A DNA stretch of 64,000 nt from an uncultured Flavobacteriales bacterium (GTDB lineage Bacteria > Bacteroidota > Bacteroidia > Flavobacteriales_D > Parvicellaceae): positions 248,001 to 312,000 of the forward strand of contig CALSRM010000003.1 in the NCBI GenBank assembly GCA_943788755.1. The letters run 5' to 3'. Shown in pieces: positions 45,715 through 55,252 of this stretch (within the stretch, counting starts at the first letter, position 1; each line of letters begins with the position of its first letter). The position numbers and the translations under genes are program-made. The notes below the pieces were generated by a model. The model was not told the DNA's origin. It ran no database searches and was given only the letters and a program-made list of their open reading frames with translations.

Positions 45715-47244
45715 TTAGTGTTTAAAATGTCTATTTCCGGTAAACACCATTGAAATATTATTGTCATTACAATAGTTTATTGACAATTCATCCTTAATTG
45801 ATCCCCCGGGCTGAACCACAGACGTTATGCCAGCATTTCCCGCTATCTCAACACAATCAGGAAAAGGAAAAAATGCATCCGACGCCATAACAGCTCCGCT
45901 TAAATCAAAATTAAACGACGCTGCCTTATGAATTGCTTGACGCAAAGCATCAACTCGTGATGTTTGCCCTGTTCCACTCGCCAGTAATTGACCATTTTTA
46001 GCCAACACGATTGTATTTGACTTTGTATGTTTCACCAATTTATTGGCAAACTCTAAATCCAATAACTCCTGCTCTGTTGGACGCATTTTTGTTCTTGATT
46101 CAAAATTTTCTTTCTTATCTGTAATTAAATCTTTTTCTTGATACAAAACTCCATTTAGCAGTGTTCTCACTTGCGATGTAGGCAACTTTACTTGTTTTTG
46201 AATCAATATAATTCGATTCTTTTTCTGCTTCAGCACCTCTAAAGCCTCATCCGAATATGAAGGCGCAATTACTACTTCACAAAACAGTTGGTTCACCTCA
46301 TTCGCTGTAGCAATGTCAATCTCTCTATTTGCTATTAATATACCCCCAAAAGAAGAAACAGGATCACCTGCCAATGCGCCTTTATAAGCTTCAACCAAAG
46401 ATGCTCTTGTTGCCAAGCCACAAGCGTTATTGTGTTTTAAAATTGCAAATGTAGGGCCTTCGTTTTGAAAATCGTTCATTAACTGAACAGCTGCGTCAAC
46501 ATCTAACAAGTTGTTGTATGAAAGTTCCTTTCCATGAAGTTTCGTAAACAACTCATCCAAATCTCCATAAAAAACTCCCTTTTGATGGGGGTTTTCGCCA
46601 TATCTCAAAACTGAAGACTTCTGGATACTTTGCTTCAATACAGAATCGTCTTCTCCTCTGAAATAGTTAAATATATGGGTGTCGTAATGAGAAGAAACAT
46701 TGAAAGCATCTTTTGCGAAAGCTTTTCTATCGTTTATGCTTGTAACGCCCTCATTTTTATTCAAAACGTTTAATAATGGCAAATACTGATCTCTTGATGG
46801 AACAATAACAACATCTTTATAGTTTTTTGCTGCCGCTCGAATAAGCGAAATGCCTCCTATATCTATTTTCTCAATTATATCAGCGTGTTCTGCTCCGGAT
46901 GCAACGGTATCTTCAAAAGGGTATAAATCAACAATTACTAAGTCTATTTCAGGAATGTCGTATTCTTCTAATTGCGCAACATCGCTATCCAACTCTCTTC
47001 TGCTCAATATCCCCCCAAATACTTTTGGGTGAAGTGTTTTTACTCTTCCTCCTAAAATCGATGGATAACTCGTTAAGCTCTCCACTGGTATGACATCAAC
47101 CCCTAAACCCTCAATAAAGCTCTGCGTACCTCCCGTTGAATAAATTGTGACATTTAACGTATCCAATTTATTAATAATCGGCTCCAAATTTGATTTATCA
47201 AAAACGGAGATTAATGCACTTTTTATTTTCTTCTCTGCACCCAT
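45715..47244 (-). CDS. purH: Bifunctional AICAR transformylase / IMP cyclohydrolase
   Basis: Catalyses the last two steps of purine synthesis to IMP. 509 residues: N-terminal MGS-like IMP cyclohydrolase domain (about 1-145; SALISVFDKSNLEPI, STGGTQSFIEG, GGRVKTLHPKVFGGIL). The C-terminal AICARFT domain has LRYGENPHQKGVFY, LKHNNACGLATR, SFGGILIANREID and the end segment AFFPFPDCVEIAG ... GGSIKDELSI. Same strand as, and immediately upstream of, the mre cluster. Confidence 0.97.
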   Translation of the reverse strand: MGAEKKIKSALISVFDKSNLEPIINKLDTLNVTIYSTGGTQSFIEGLGVDVIPVESLTSYPSILGGRVKTLHPKVFGGILSRRELDSDVAQLEEYDIPEIDLVIVDLYPFEDTVASGAEHADIIEKIDIGGISLIRAAAKNYKDVVIVPSRDQYLPLLNVLNKNEGVTSINDRKAFAKDAFNVSSHYDTHIFNYFRGEDDSVLKQSIQKSSVLRYGENPHQKGVFYGDLDELFTKLHGKELSYNNLLDVDAAVQLMNDFQNEGPTFAILKHNNACGLATRASLVEAYKGALAGDPVSSFGGILIANREIDIATANEVNQLFCEVVIAPSYSDEALEVLKQKKNRIILIQKQVKLPTSQVRTLLNGVLYQEKDLITDKKENFESRTKMRPTEQELLDLEFANKLVKHTKSNTIVLAKNGQLLASGTGQTSRVDALRQAIHKAASFNFDLSGAVMASDAFFPFPDCVEIAGNAGITSVVQPGGSIKDELSINYCNDNNISMVFTGNRHFKH

Positions 47245-47281
47245 TGTAAATAGCTATTTTAACCTAATTATTTAATAGGTG

Positions 47282-47311
47282 CAATTTTACTAAGAATCTA
47301 CCGATATTCAA
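47282..47311 (-). promoter_or_regulatory. Putative promoter of purH
   Basis: Minus strand TTG (47309-47311), 19-bp spacer, TAAAATTG (47282-47289). The -7 element has one mismatch to TAnnTTTG. It lies 37 nt before the purH ATG. Confidence 0.45.
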
Positions 47312-47382
47312 GAGGGTAAAAGCCCTTTGTTCATAACTAAAAACGAATGTTTAAAACACCTCAGCTGTAAGTTGACCTTCTT

Positions 47383-47922
47383 TTATTTTGACCGATACTT
47401 TTTGTACATTTTTATCCCCAACATTAAGAGAATTGCAACACTAAAAAACCCAACAACTCCATATATCCAATTGATAGTGTCTTTTAGTTCGATGATAAAA
47501 ACAATAGCCACTAAAAACAGTGTAGCAACTTCGTTCCAAATTCGTAATTTACCTGAAGTATAATTCCCTATTCCTTTTTGCAAATTAGAAAATACTTTAT
47601 GACAAATAAGATGGTAAATTAACAATAACCCAGCAAATGAAAGTTTAATATGCATATAACCAAAGGCTAACAATTCAGGCTTCAAAACCAGCATCCATGT
47701 TCCAAAAACAACCGTAAGGACCATAGCGGGACAAGCAATAATATACCATAGCCGTTTTTGCATTATTTTATACTGATTTTGCAAAATAAGCTGTTCTTCA
47801 CTTTCCTTTTTATCTGCTTCAACATAATAAATAAACAGCCGTACTATATAGAACAACCCGGCAAACCAACTGACCATAAAAATTATGTGCAGAGACTTTA
47901 TAATGTTATAGCTATCACTCAT
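47383..47922 (-). CDS. hemJ: Protoporphyrinogen IX oxidase HemJ-like membrane protein
   Basis: HemJ oxidises protoporphyrinogen IX to protoporphyrin IX in haem synthesis. From ATG 47922 the product is 179 residues with four to five helices. Features are SLHIIFMVSWFAGLFYIVRLFIYYVEA (His near residue 11, about 10-36), QKRLWYIIACPAMVLTVVFG, and HIKLSFAGLLLIYHLICH (paired His/Lys). These match UPF0093/HemJ. A longer frame to 47946 begins in the -7 box and is unlikely. It fits with hemL later in the window, though not adjacent. Confidence 0.88.
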   Translation of the reverse strand: MSDSYNIIKSLHIIFMVSWFAGLFYIVRLFIYYVEADKKESEEQLILQNQYKIMQKRLWYIIACPAMVLTVVFGTWMLVLKPELLAFGYMHIKLSFAGLLLIYHLICHKVFSNLQKGIGNYTSGKLRIWNEVATLFLVAIVFIIELKDTINWIYGVVGFFSVAILLMLGIKMYKKYRSK

Positions 47923-47928
47923 TAAAGA

Positions 47929-47936
47929 CAAATGTA
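47929..47936 (-). promoter_or_regulatory. -7 box of hemJ
   Basis: Minus strand TACATTTG, 6 nt before the chosen ATG at 47922, which implies an almost leaderless transcript. No TTG at the expected -33 distance. Confidence 0.4.
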
Positions 47937-48059
47937 ATATTCCCAAGCCAATTAGCTTTCAGTAAGTCTTCATTTTTATGTAAAAAAATTTGCAAGCTCT
48001 GTATTTTAAGCATCTTAACATTACTAATCATCTTATTTTTATATGTCAACTAACAATTG

Positions 48060-48067
48060 TATATTCG
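48060..48067 (+). promoter_or_regulatory. -7-like box TATATTCG upstream of ppiD
   Basis: TATATTCG followed by GCGC, 21 nt before the ppiD ATG. Variant of TAnnTTTG; only a T-run lies at the -33 position. Confidence 0.35.
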
Positions 48068-48088
48068 CGCACTTAAATTTTTAAAGAA

Positions 48089-50287
48089 ATGGCGTTAATT
48101 GGAAAAATTAGATCAAATCAAAAAATACTAATCGTATTCATCGGACTAGCAATGGTACTTTTTGTTGTTGACCCACAAACTCTTTTTGGAGGTGGTTCTC
48201 GAGAAGAACAACCAATCGGTGAGATTTTTGGTGAGCAAATCATGGATAGTGATTGGAAATATGACAACCGAGTTGAAGTTGCCTCTTACAATTATAGAGG
48301 ACAGAAACAACAATACGGACAAGACCCTATTTTGACAGAGCAGGAATCCGAGCAAATAAAAAATCAAGTATGGAGTCAAATGATTTTGGACACTTTGTAT
48401 GGTGTTGAATTAGAAAAACTAGGTCTCGCTGTTTCTCCGGGAGAGCTAAATGAAAGCTTATTGTACGGAATGAAACCGGCTACTTTTCTTCAAAGTCAGT
48501 TTTCTTATGGAACAATGAACCCACAAACAGGACAGGAAGAAAACAAAGTGTTTGTTCGTGATTCTTTGATTAAAAGATTAAACCTGCTTATTAATGGCAG
48601 TAACCTGGAGAACAAACAACAATTAAAAAGTTTAGAAGATCAACTGACCAAAGAAAGAATTCGTGAAAAATACATCGGAATGGTTAAGTATGGTATCACA
48701 GGAACAACTGAAGATGCAAATAGAAACTATGCTGAAACAGGAACTTCTGCTTCAGTAAGCTACATCCATAAAGGTTTTGCAAGCATTCCCGATTCTATTA
48801 TTATCATAACAGAAGAAGATTTAAAAGTCTATTACGACGAGCACCGATTTGAGAAAAAATGGAAACAAGAAGTTGAAATGAGATCTTTTAACTACGTAAC
48901 ATTCGACGTGCTACCCTCTAACAAGGACATGAACACTGCTATCACAAGACTAAGCAAAGACAAGGGCAGCTTTAAAGCTTCTCAAAATGATTCTATGTTT
49001 GTTACAAACAATTCTTATTCTTATAACAATGGAACATCTAACATATCGCAAATTTTACCGAACGAACCTTACGAAGGAGGAGACTTCCCTATTGAAATGG
49101 ACAATCAAATTCTCTCTGCATCTCAAGGAGATGTAGTGGGGCCTTTTACTAGCGGCCAAGAAGTATTGATGGTGAAAATTAGAGAAACGGGAACGAGAGA
49201 AGAAGCTAATGCCAGAAACATTTTCTTTTCAACAAACGGCATGGAGAATGATGTGAAGTTAAAAAAGAGAAAAACCCTTGATAGTTTATTTAGAATAATC
49301 AAAGTAGATACAAGCAAATTTTCAGAATTGGCAAGTATTTATTCTGATGATGTTGTTTCCAAATACAATAACGCAAAACATGACTGGTTTCCAATTGGAA
49401 AAATACATGCCAACACGAAATTTGAATCTTTTTGTTTTGAAAAACCAATTGGCTCTTTCGAAATCGTTGAAACTGAAAATGGACTGCACATCGTTCAATT
49501 ATTAGGGAGAGAAATTAGAGAGTTTCAATTAATCGCTATTTGCGATACGAAAGTAACAGCAAGTAAAGCTACAAGTGATTCTATTTATGATGCGATAGGA
49601 TCTCCTTTATACTATAGTATAAAAGAAAACGGTTATGAATCCGCAATAGAAGAAGCAGGACTACTATCAATGGAAGCTAAAAACGTAAGAATTGACTATC
49701 CTCAAATGGGAAACCTTCCTAAATCAATGTCTATTTTAAAGTGGGCATTTAATAGTGAAATCGGCTCTACAATGGAAGCAGAATTAATTGAAGGTAACAC
49801 AAAATATGTGGTAGCTTATTTAACTGAAGCTATACATGAAGGAGACCCTGAATTTGAATCTGTTAAATCAATGATGCAACCAGAGGTTATTAAAGAGAAA
49901 AAAGCAGAATACATCTCTAATCAACTAGCTGGATCTCTCTCATTAGAAGATGCGGCTACTAAAATAGGCGAAACTCCAGCAAAAGCAGAATTGACATTGA
50001 CTATGAATGCATTTCCTGCTGTTCCTGGTAACAACCCAGGTGTTATTGGTGAAGTCTTTGCTCTAAATAAAGGTGAATTATCGGGCGTAATAGTCGGAGA
50101 AAATGGCGTTTATCTTGCAGTAGTAGAAAGTAAAGTTGTAGCGGTAAAATCTGAAGACATTAGCATAAACAAAGGAATTGTAACCGAAGATTTAAGAAGT
50201 AAAATTGACAATCGATTAATTCAAGCATTGTACAATGTTGCTGAAGCGAAAGACTGGAGAATGAAACGAACTATTATGAATCCATAA
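48089..50287 (+). CDS. ppiD: PpiD/SurA-type membrane-anchored peptidyl-prolyl isomerase
   Basis: 732 residues: N-terminal anchor helix after LIGKIRSNQKILIVFIGLAM (about 12-30), a SurA_N-like chaperone region (60-240) and a parvulin-type domain (about 330-470; GTREEANARNIFFSTN, WFPIGKIHANTKFESFCFEKPIGSFEIVETENGLHIVQL). A long C-terminal region carries a second parvulin-like segment. It assists folding of secreted and outer-membrane proteins at the periplasmic face. Single gene. Confidence 0.92.
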   Translation: MALIGKIRSNQKILIVFIGLAMVLFVVDPQTLFGGGSREEQPIGEIFGEQIMDSDWKYDNRVEVASYNYRGQKQQYGQDPILTEQESEQIKNQVWSQMILDTLYGVELEKLGLAVSPGELNESLLYGMKPATFLQSQFSYGTMNPQTGQEENKVFVRDSLIKRLNLLINGSNLENKQQLKSLEDQLTKERIREKYIGMVKYGITGTTEDANRNYAETGTSASVSYIHKGFASIPDSIIIITEEDLKVYYDEHRFEKKWKQEVEMRSFNYVTFDVLPSNKDMNTAITRLSKDKGSFKASQNDSMFVTNNSYSYNNGTSNISQILPNEPYEGGDFPIEMDNQILSASQGDVVGPFTSGQEVLMVKIRETGTREEANARNIFFSTNGMENDVKLKKRKTLDSLFRIIKVDTSKFSELASIYSDDVVSKYNNAKHDWFPIGKIHANTKFESFCFEKPIGSFEIVETENGLHIVQLLGREIREFQLIAICDTKVTASKATSDSIYDAIGSPLYYSIKENGYESAIEEAGLLSMEAKNVRIDYPQMGNLPKSMSILKWAFNSEIGSTMEAELIEGNTKYVVAYLTEAIHEGDPEFESVKSMMQPEVIKEKKAEYISNQLAGSLSLEDAATKIGETPAKAELTLTMNAFPAVPGNNPGVIGEVFALNKGELSGVIVGENGVYLAVVESKVVAVKSEDISINKGIVTEDLRSKIDNRLIQALYNVAEAKDWRMKRTIMNP

Positions 50288-50407
50288 TCACAATATTACG
50301 CTTGAATTAGCTTTAAATACATTAATTCAAGCTATTTTGTCAAATGCATACTATTTTTTAGTAGGTTTGATTTATTATTAACAGCATTTATTGCACTACA
50401 TATACCC

Positions 50408-50617
50408 ATGGGAAAAGGAAGGCCATCTACAGCACCAAAAAAATTAAAAGACGGTTTCTACGTTGATATTGCCAACAAAGGAGCTAATTCAGGAATCAAA
50501 ATCCGTAGAGACACCTACGAAGAGATGATGGCCGCTGCAAAAGAATACGAAAAAACCAAACGCGTTATTATTTTAGGCGAATCTAAAAATGGTAAATGGG
50601 TTAACAAAAAAAAATAA
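50408..50617 (+). CDS. Small conserved basic protein, unknown
   Basis: 69 residues, 18 Lys/Arg, no signal: MGKGRPSTAPKKLKDGFYVD, then NKGANSGIKIRRDTYEEMMAAAKEY and a KNGKWVNKKK end. The N-terminal basic segment followed by a short beta-hairpin and helix suggests a cytoplasmic nucleic-acid- or ribosome-associated protein. I believe similar unnamed proteins occur in other Bacteroidota, but I cannot name a family. It is followed by a strong terminator. Confidence 0.75.
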   Translation: MGKGRPSTAPKKLKDGFYVDIANKGANSGIKIRRDTYEEMMAAAKEYEKTKRVIILGESKNGKWVNKKK

Positions 50618-50963
50618 GCATTTATCAACTGTAAATAACGTATTTGATAAGAAAAAATGGGAGTTCCCATTTTTTTTTGCTCCTACTTTTTTTATCCGCG
50701 TAAATCTTTAGGCTTTTAGTAAGCATGCTGATTAGTTTCAACAAATAGTGTGTGAAATATTATACTCCTTTATTTTACTGAGGTTTCAGACAATCACCAA
50801 GAGCTCCAACAACCCTCCAATAGTGAAGATAATTTCACTTTCCCAAATCTACTTTACATCTTCGTTTGTTATTTGTAACTACTTGACTAAATATTTAGTC
50901 CCTTATTTGAAACATTTACTGTCTATATTATGTTATATTGCATGTTAAGTAAAAATATTTTCT
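50618..50963. other. AT-rich intergenic region before the T9SS module
   Basis: A 346-bp gap. It holds the terminator at 50652-50678 and otherwise AT-rich sequence. A 66-codon frame at 50748-50948 has no coding features. The promoter of the large secreted gene must lie here, but only a weak -7-like TTATATTG (about 50932-50939) is visible. Confidence 0.6.
50652..50678 (+). terminator. Intrinsic terminator after the 69-residue protein gene
   Basis: 10-bp stem (50652-50661 with 50666-50675; AAAAAATGGG/CCCATTTTTT), 4-base loop, T9 run. Begins 35 bp after the stop codon. Confidence 0.8.
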
Positions 50964-53900
50964 ATGAAAAAAGTGCTCTTAATCTCTCCGTTTTTAATTT
51001 TTGTTTCTCTTTTTAGTAACGCTCAAATTGATTATCAAGTTCGAATAGATGAACTATATTCTGCTGCAGATGATAATGATGGAGGTGGGTTTGCCGGAAG
51101 CGAAGATCCAACCTGGAAGATTGAGCTAACCGACGATGATGCAAATAATTTCTCTGCTGGTTGCATTAATGTTACTAAATTATTTGACAGCTGGTGGACT
51201 GGAACCCCTACAACAGGAATTTCCATACCTTTTACTTTCCCTCAGGTTATAAACTCTAGTGCAACAATGTTAACATCAACAATGGAGTGTTGGGAAAGTG
51301 ATTGTTGTGAGATCGGATCATGCAGTACCGACCCATGCACCTTCGTCAACACTGGATTCTGTGTTAATGGAGATAATTATCATGCTCCTGCGGGCGGAGT
51401 TAACGGTACTACAGGAAATGCCGGAGATGTTAATTTCATAAATGATGCTCCATGTACATGGAATCAATACACATTGGAAATAAGTGGGGACAATATGGCT
51501 GTCTTCCGTGCTCGTATTTCCATTAAGTGGGAACCAACTGGAGGAACAATAGATCCCGGTTCAATTGACGGCGATCAAACTGTATGTGAAGGAGATAATC
51601 CAACTGAACTAGGCAGTATTACTGATGGAACACCAGCTGATTATCCTTCATGGTATACTTACCAATGGCAGCAACAAGTGGGATGTGGCGTTGGAATTTG
51701 GAATGAGATTCCTGGAGCCACTGCCTCTACTTATACTGCTGACCCTGGTATTTTACAAACTACTTGTTTTCGAAGACAAGTTAAATCTGCTTTTTGTGCA
51801 ACTGTAGAATCTAATGTAGTAACCGTTACTGTTAATACTGTTTCAGATAATCCAAGTTCATTAGATGCAGAACCTGCGATATTATGTGGTACAGGCACTG
51901 TTGATTTAACAATCAATGGTGGTGTTTTGGGAACAAATGCAACTTGGGAGTGGTATGATGGAGATCCAAATGGTGGAGGGATGGTTCTATTTACTACAGG
52001 GACTGATCCTTTCGTAATCGGCTTAGCTATATCTTCAACCACCAACTACTTTGTTAGAGCGGAAGGCACGTGTGGCAATTCAGATCCGGTAAACGTGAAT
52101 GTTGTTGTAAACACTCCTAATACAGCGCCAACTGGTGTTACTGTCACAAGCTCAGCTGTCTGTGATGGGGGTGCAACTGACTTAACAGTTAATGGAGGAA
52201 GTTTAGGTACCGGAGCAACATGGGTTTGGTATGATACTGATCCAGCAACAGGAACGCCAGCCTCAATCTATTCAAACACTAGTGCAACATATCCAAATGT
52301 AATTCCTGCCGCTACTACGACCTATTACGTAAGAGCAGAAGGATGTGATACTACGGCTACTGTTCAAACAACAATTACTTTTAACACTCCATCAACAGAT
52401 CCCAGCACAATAACGGCGGATCCCATACTATTATGTGGTACAGGTACTGTTGATTTAACAATTAATGGTGGCTCATTAGGAAGTGGGGCAACATGGGAAT
52501 GGTATGATGGAGATCCAAATGGTGGAGGTAACTTTCTATTTTCTACGGGTTCTTCTCCTTCAATAAACGGACAAGCTATATCTTCAACCACCAACTACTT
52601 TGTTAGAGCAGAGGGAGTAGCGTGTGGGAACTCAAACACCGCAAATGTGAACGTTGTTGTAAGCACTCCTAATACCCAGCCAACCAGTATCATAGTTGGA
52701 AATGCATCTATCTGTTTAGGTGCTGTGCCAGACTTAACAGTTGATGGAGGAAGTTTAGGTACCGGAGCAACATGGGCTTGGTATGATACTGATCCAACAA
52801 CAGGAACACCAGCATGGATTTCTTCTTCTGCTAGTAATTCCTATTCAGGAGCCGCACCATTAACTACTACAACCTATTATGTAAGAGCAGAAGGATGCGA
52901 TACTACGGCTTATGTACAAACAACAATTGCCGTTAATACTCCATCAACGGATCCAACAGCAATAACTGCTACTCCTACAATATTATGTGGTGCAGGTGAT
53001 GTTGACTTAAACGTTATTGGAGGCAGTTTGGGTACAGATGCTAATTGGGAATGGTATGATGATCCTAGTCTTGCTGTAATAGTTGGAACTGGAAATTCAA
53101 TTACTGTGCCATCCGTCAGCGCAAATACAACCTTTTATGTTAGAGCTGAGGGAGGAGTATGCGGAAACTCAAACACCGCAGAGGAGGAGGTTATTATTAG
53201 CTCACCAAATACAGCGCCAACTGGTGTTTCTTTCACAAGTCCAGATGTCTGTGCTGGAGATGCAACTGACTTAACAGTTGAGGGAGGTAGTTTGGGAGCT
53301 GGAGCGAATTGGACATGGTATGATACGGATCCAACAATAAGTTCTCCACCTGCGGTTTTCAATAGTACTACTACTGTTTTATATTCAGGAGTGTCACCGG
53401 CAACAACTACAACCTACTATGTAAGAGCCGAAGGATGCGACACAACAACTGCGGTGCAAACTACAATCACAGTTATAGCTCCTTCAGTTGCGGCATCAGG
53501 GATTAGCGCTACACAGACTTCTTTATGTACAGGTGATGGATCTACTCTGGAAATACAAGGCGGAACACTCGGAGCAGGAGCTGCTTGGGTGTGGTACGAA
53601 GGTGGATGTGGTGCCGGAAGCTCAATATCCTCCGGCACAGCATTAACACTAGATGTTAATCCAACTGCAACAACTTCATATTACGTAAGAGCAGAGGGAG
53701 GTTGTAATGGAAATACTGAGTGCGTAAATATTACTATATCTATCGATATTCCTTCAACAGATCCTGTTGCTATTGCTTCTGCTAACACTGTCTTATGTCC
53801 TGGAGAATCCACTGTGCTAAATGTTTCTGGAGGAACTTTGGGAACAGGTGCCGTTTGGGAATGGTATCAAGGTTCTTGCGGAGGAATATATGTAGGGCAA

Positions 53901-55241
53901 GGTAGTTCAGTAAGTATTACGCCTTCTAGTAGCGCAACATATTTTGTTAGGGCCGAAGGAGCATGTGGCCCAACAAATTGTGTGAGTATTGAAGTATCTG
54001 TTGGTGTTGGAGCTTCTGACCCAGACTCTGCATCCGTATCTATTAATAATATTTGCCCTGGCGACACCACCCAGCTTTCTGTTGCAGGTGCTGTTTTGAA
54101 TCCTGAGTACGTTTGGGTTTGGTATACTGGAGCATGTGGTGCTGTTACGGCTGGAATTGGGTCAACTCTAGATGTAATGCCTACGTTAACAACAACCTAC
54201 TATGTTAGAGCAGTGGGTACATGTGGCCAAACAAATTGTGTTTCGGTTACGGTAGATGTTTTAACCGCCGCTGTAATGGCAGATGGAATAACATCTGATA
54301 ACAATTACTTTTGCGCAGGCGATAGTGCTCTTTTAGAAGTGTATGGAGGAACAATAGTAGCTGGTTCAGATTGGGTGTGGTATAAAAATTCCTGTGGAGG
54401 ATCTCCTATTGGTACAGGAACGACACTTACGGTTTATCCATCAACAAACACAGCATACTTTGTTAGGGCAGAAGGAGGAACTTGTGGAAATACAAGTTGT
54501 GTCAGTATTTCAATCAACGTTTTAGATGCATATGCATATATGACTCCGTTTGATACTTTATGCGGAATGGGGTATCCCTTTGACTTAGTCAATGGAGTTC
54601 CTGAGGGTGGAGTTTATTCTGGAACCGGTATTACTGATGGACAATTTGACCCTACTCTGGCGGGCGAAGGGACACATTCAGTTACATATACCTATACCGA
54701 AGCCAATGGATGTGTTGCAATTGCAACTGAAGAAATTGTCATTGATTCTAATGATATTGTTGCCTCTGTATCGATTGTTCCAGAAACATGTGCTGAAGGT
54801 GGAATCACACTAGTGGGGTCAACATATGGAGGAAGTGGATATTATATCTATGAGTGGTCTAACGGATATATTGGAAATCCTCTTAAATATGTTGATGCTG
54901 GAACTTACTCCCTAATTGTTGTCGATGGAAGTAATTGCGTTTCTATAATACCAGACATTGTAGTTTCTGAAGATGTTTCTTGTATTGAAATGCCAAATAG
55001 CTTCACTCCAAACAATGATGGAACGAACGATATGTGGAACTTGGACTTTTCAAGTTACTCGAATGGTTCTATCCAGGTATATTCAAAATGGGGAACTCTA
55101 GTATGGGAATCATCAGGAACCTCTTTGTCTTGGGATGGAACATCTAACGGACAGGTTTTACCCGCTGGAACATACTATTATATATTAGATATTGATAACG
55201 GAACTTTAACACAGAATGGACCTGTTACCATTGTAAAATAA
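50964..55241 (+). CDS. Giant Ig-like repeat surface protein with T9SS type B sorting domain
   Basis: 1425 residues. Signal peptide (cleavage near SLFSNAQ), a Cys-rich unique domain (about 22-200), one Ig-like unit, then ten Ig-like repeats of 85-95 residues (about 295-1190), each ending near a YYVRAEG-type strand. A region with GGVYSGTGITDG (about 1215-1225) and an SprB-like repeat (about 1270-1335) follow. The C-terminal type B (gliding-associated) domain is MPNSFTPNNDGTNDMWNLDF ... GTYYYILDIDNG. It is predicted to be exported by Sec, then secreted and attached by T9SS with the PorP/SprF protein encoded 11 bp downstream. Likely role: adhesion or matrix binding (inference). Confidence 0.93.
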   Translation: MKKVLLISPFLIFVSLFSNAQIDYQVRIDELYSAADDNDGGGFAGSEDPTWKIELTDDDANNFSAGCINVTKLFDSWWTGTPTTGISIPFTFPQVINSSATMLTSTMECWESDCCEIGSCSTDPCTFVNTGFCVNGDNYHAPAGGVNGTTGNAGDVNFINDAPCTWNQYTLEISGDNMAVFRARISIKWEPTGGTIDPGSIDGDQTVCEGDNPTELGSITDGTPADYPSWYTYQWQQQVGCGVGIWNEIPGATASTYTADPGILQTTCFRRQVKSAFCATVESNVVTVTVNTVSDNPSSLDAEPAILCGTGTVDLTINGGVLGTNATWEWYDGDPNGGGMVLFTTGTDPFVIGLAISSTTNYFVRAEGTCGNSDPVNVNVVVNTPNTAPTGVTVTSSAVCDGGATDLTVNGGSLGTGATWVWYDTDPATGTPASIYSNTSATYPNVIPAATTTYYVRAEGCDTTATVQTTITFNTPSTDPSTITADPILLCGTGTVDLTINGGSLGSGATWEWYDGDPNGGGNFLFSTGSSPSINGQAISSTTNYFVRAEGVACGNSNTANVNVVVSTPNTQPTSIIVGNASICLGAVPDLTVDGGSLGTGATWAWYDTDPTTGTPAWISSSASNSYSGAAPLTTTTYYVRAEGCDTTAYVQTTIAVNTPSTDPTAITATPTILCGAGDVDLNVIGGSLGTDANWEWYDDPSLAVIVGTGNSITVPSVSANTTFYVRAEGGVCGNSNTAEEEVIISSPNTAPTGVSFTSPDVCAGDATDLTVEGGSLGAGANWTWYDTDPTISSPPAVFNSTTTVLYSGVSPATTTTYYVRAEGCDTTTAVQTTITVIAPSVAASGISATQTSLCTGDGSTLEIQGGTLGAGAAWVWYEGGCGAGSSISSGTALTLDVNPTATTSYYVRAEGGCNGNTECVNITISIDIPSTDPVAIASANTVLCPGESTVLNVSGGTLGTGAVWEWYQGSCGGIYVGQGSSVSITPSSSATYFVRAEGACGPTNCVSIEVSVGVGASDPDSASVSINNICPGDTTQLSVAGAVLNPEYVWVWYTGACGAVTAGIGSTLDVMPTLTTTYYVRAVGTCGQTNCVSVTVDVLTAAVMADGITSDNNYFCAGDSALLEVYGGTIVAGSDWVWYKNSCGGSPIGTGTTLTVYPSTNTAYFVRAEGGTCGNTSCVSISINVLDAYAYMTPFDTLCGMGYPFDLVNGVPEGGVYSGTGITDGQFDPTLAGEGTHSVTYTYTEANGCVAIATEEIVIDSNDIVASVSIVPETCAEGGITLVGSTYGGSGYYIYEWSNGYIGNPLKYVDAGTYSLIVVDGSNCVSIIPDIVVSEDVSCIEMPNSFTPNNDGTNDMWNLDFSSYSNGSIQVYSKWGTLVWESSGTSLSWDGTSNGQVLPAGTYYYILDIDNGTLTQNGPVTIVK
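51847..53475 (+). repeat. Three copies of a ~550-bp two-domain repeat inside the giant protein
   Basis: Units alternate in type: A (LCGTGTVDLTINGG ... WEWYDGDPNGGG) and B (DLTVNGGSLGTGATWVWYDTDP ... CDTTA). A begins near 51847, 52384 and 52936; B near 52120, 52670 and 53207. Nucleotide stretches such as TGGTATGATGGAGATCCAAA recur 549 bp apart (51951 and 52500), so the A-B pair was duplicated as a block. Confidence 0.8.
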
Positions 55242-55252
55242 ACTGATTAGAT

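Noticed and set aside
51847-54530. Regularly spaced direct repeats considered as a possible CRISPR or satellite array
   Set aside because: The repeats are 250-280 bp, in frame, and encode Ig-like domains of one continuous secreted protein; there are no short repeats with unique 30-40 bp spacers.
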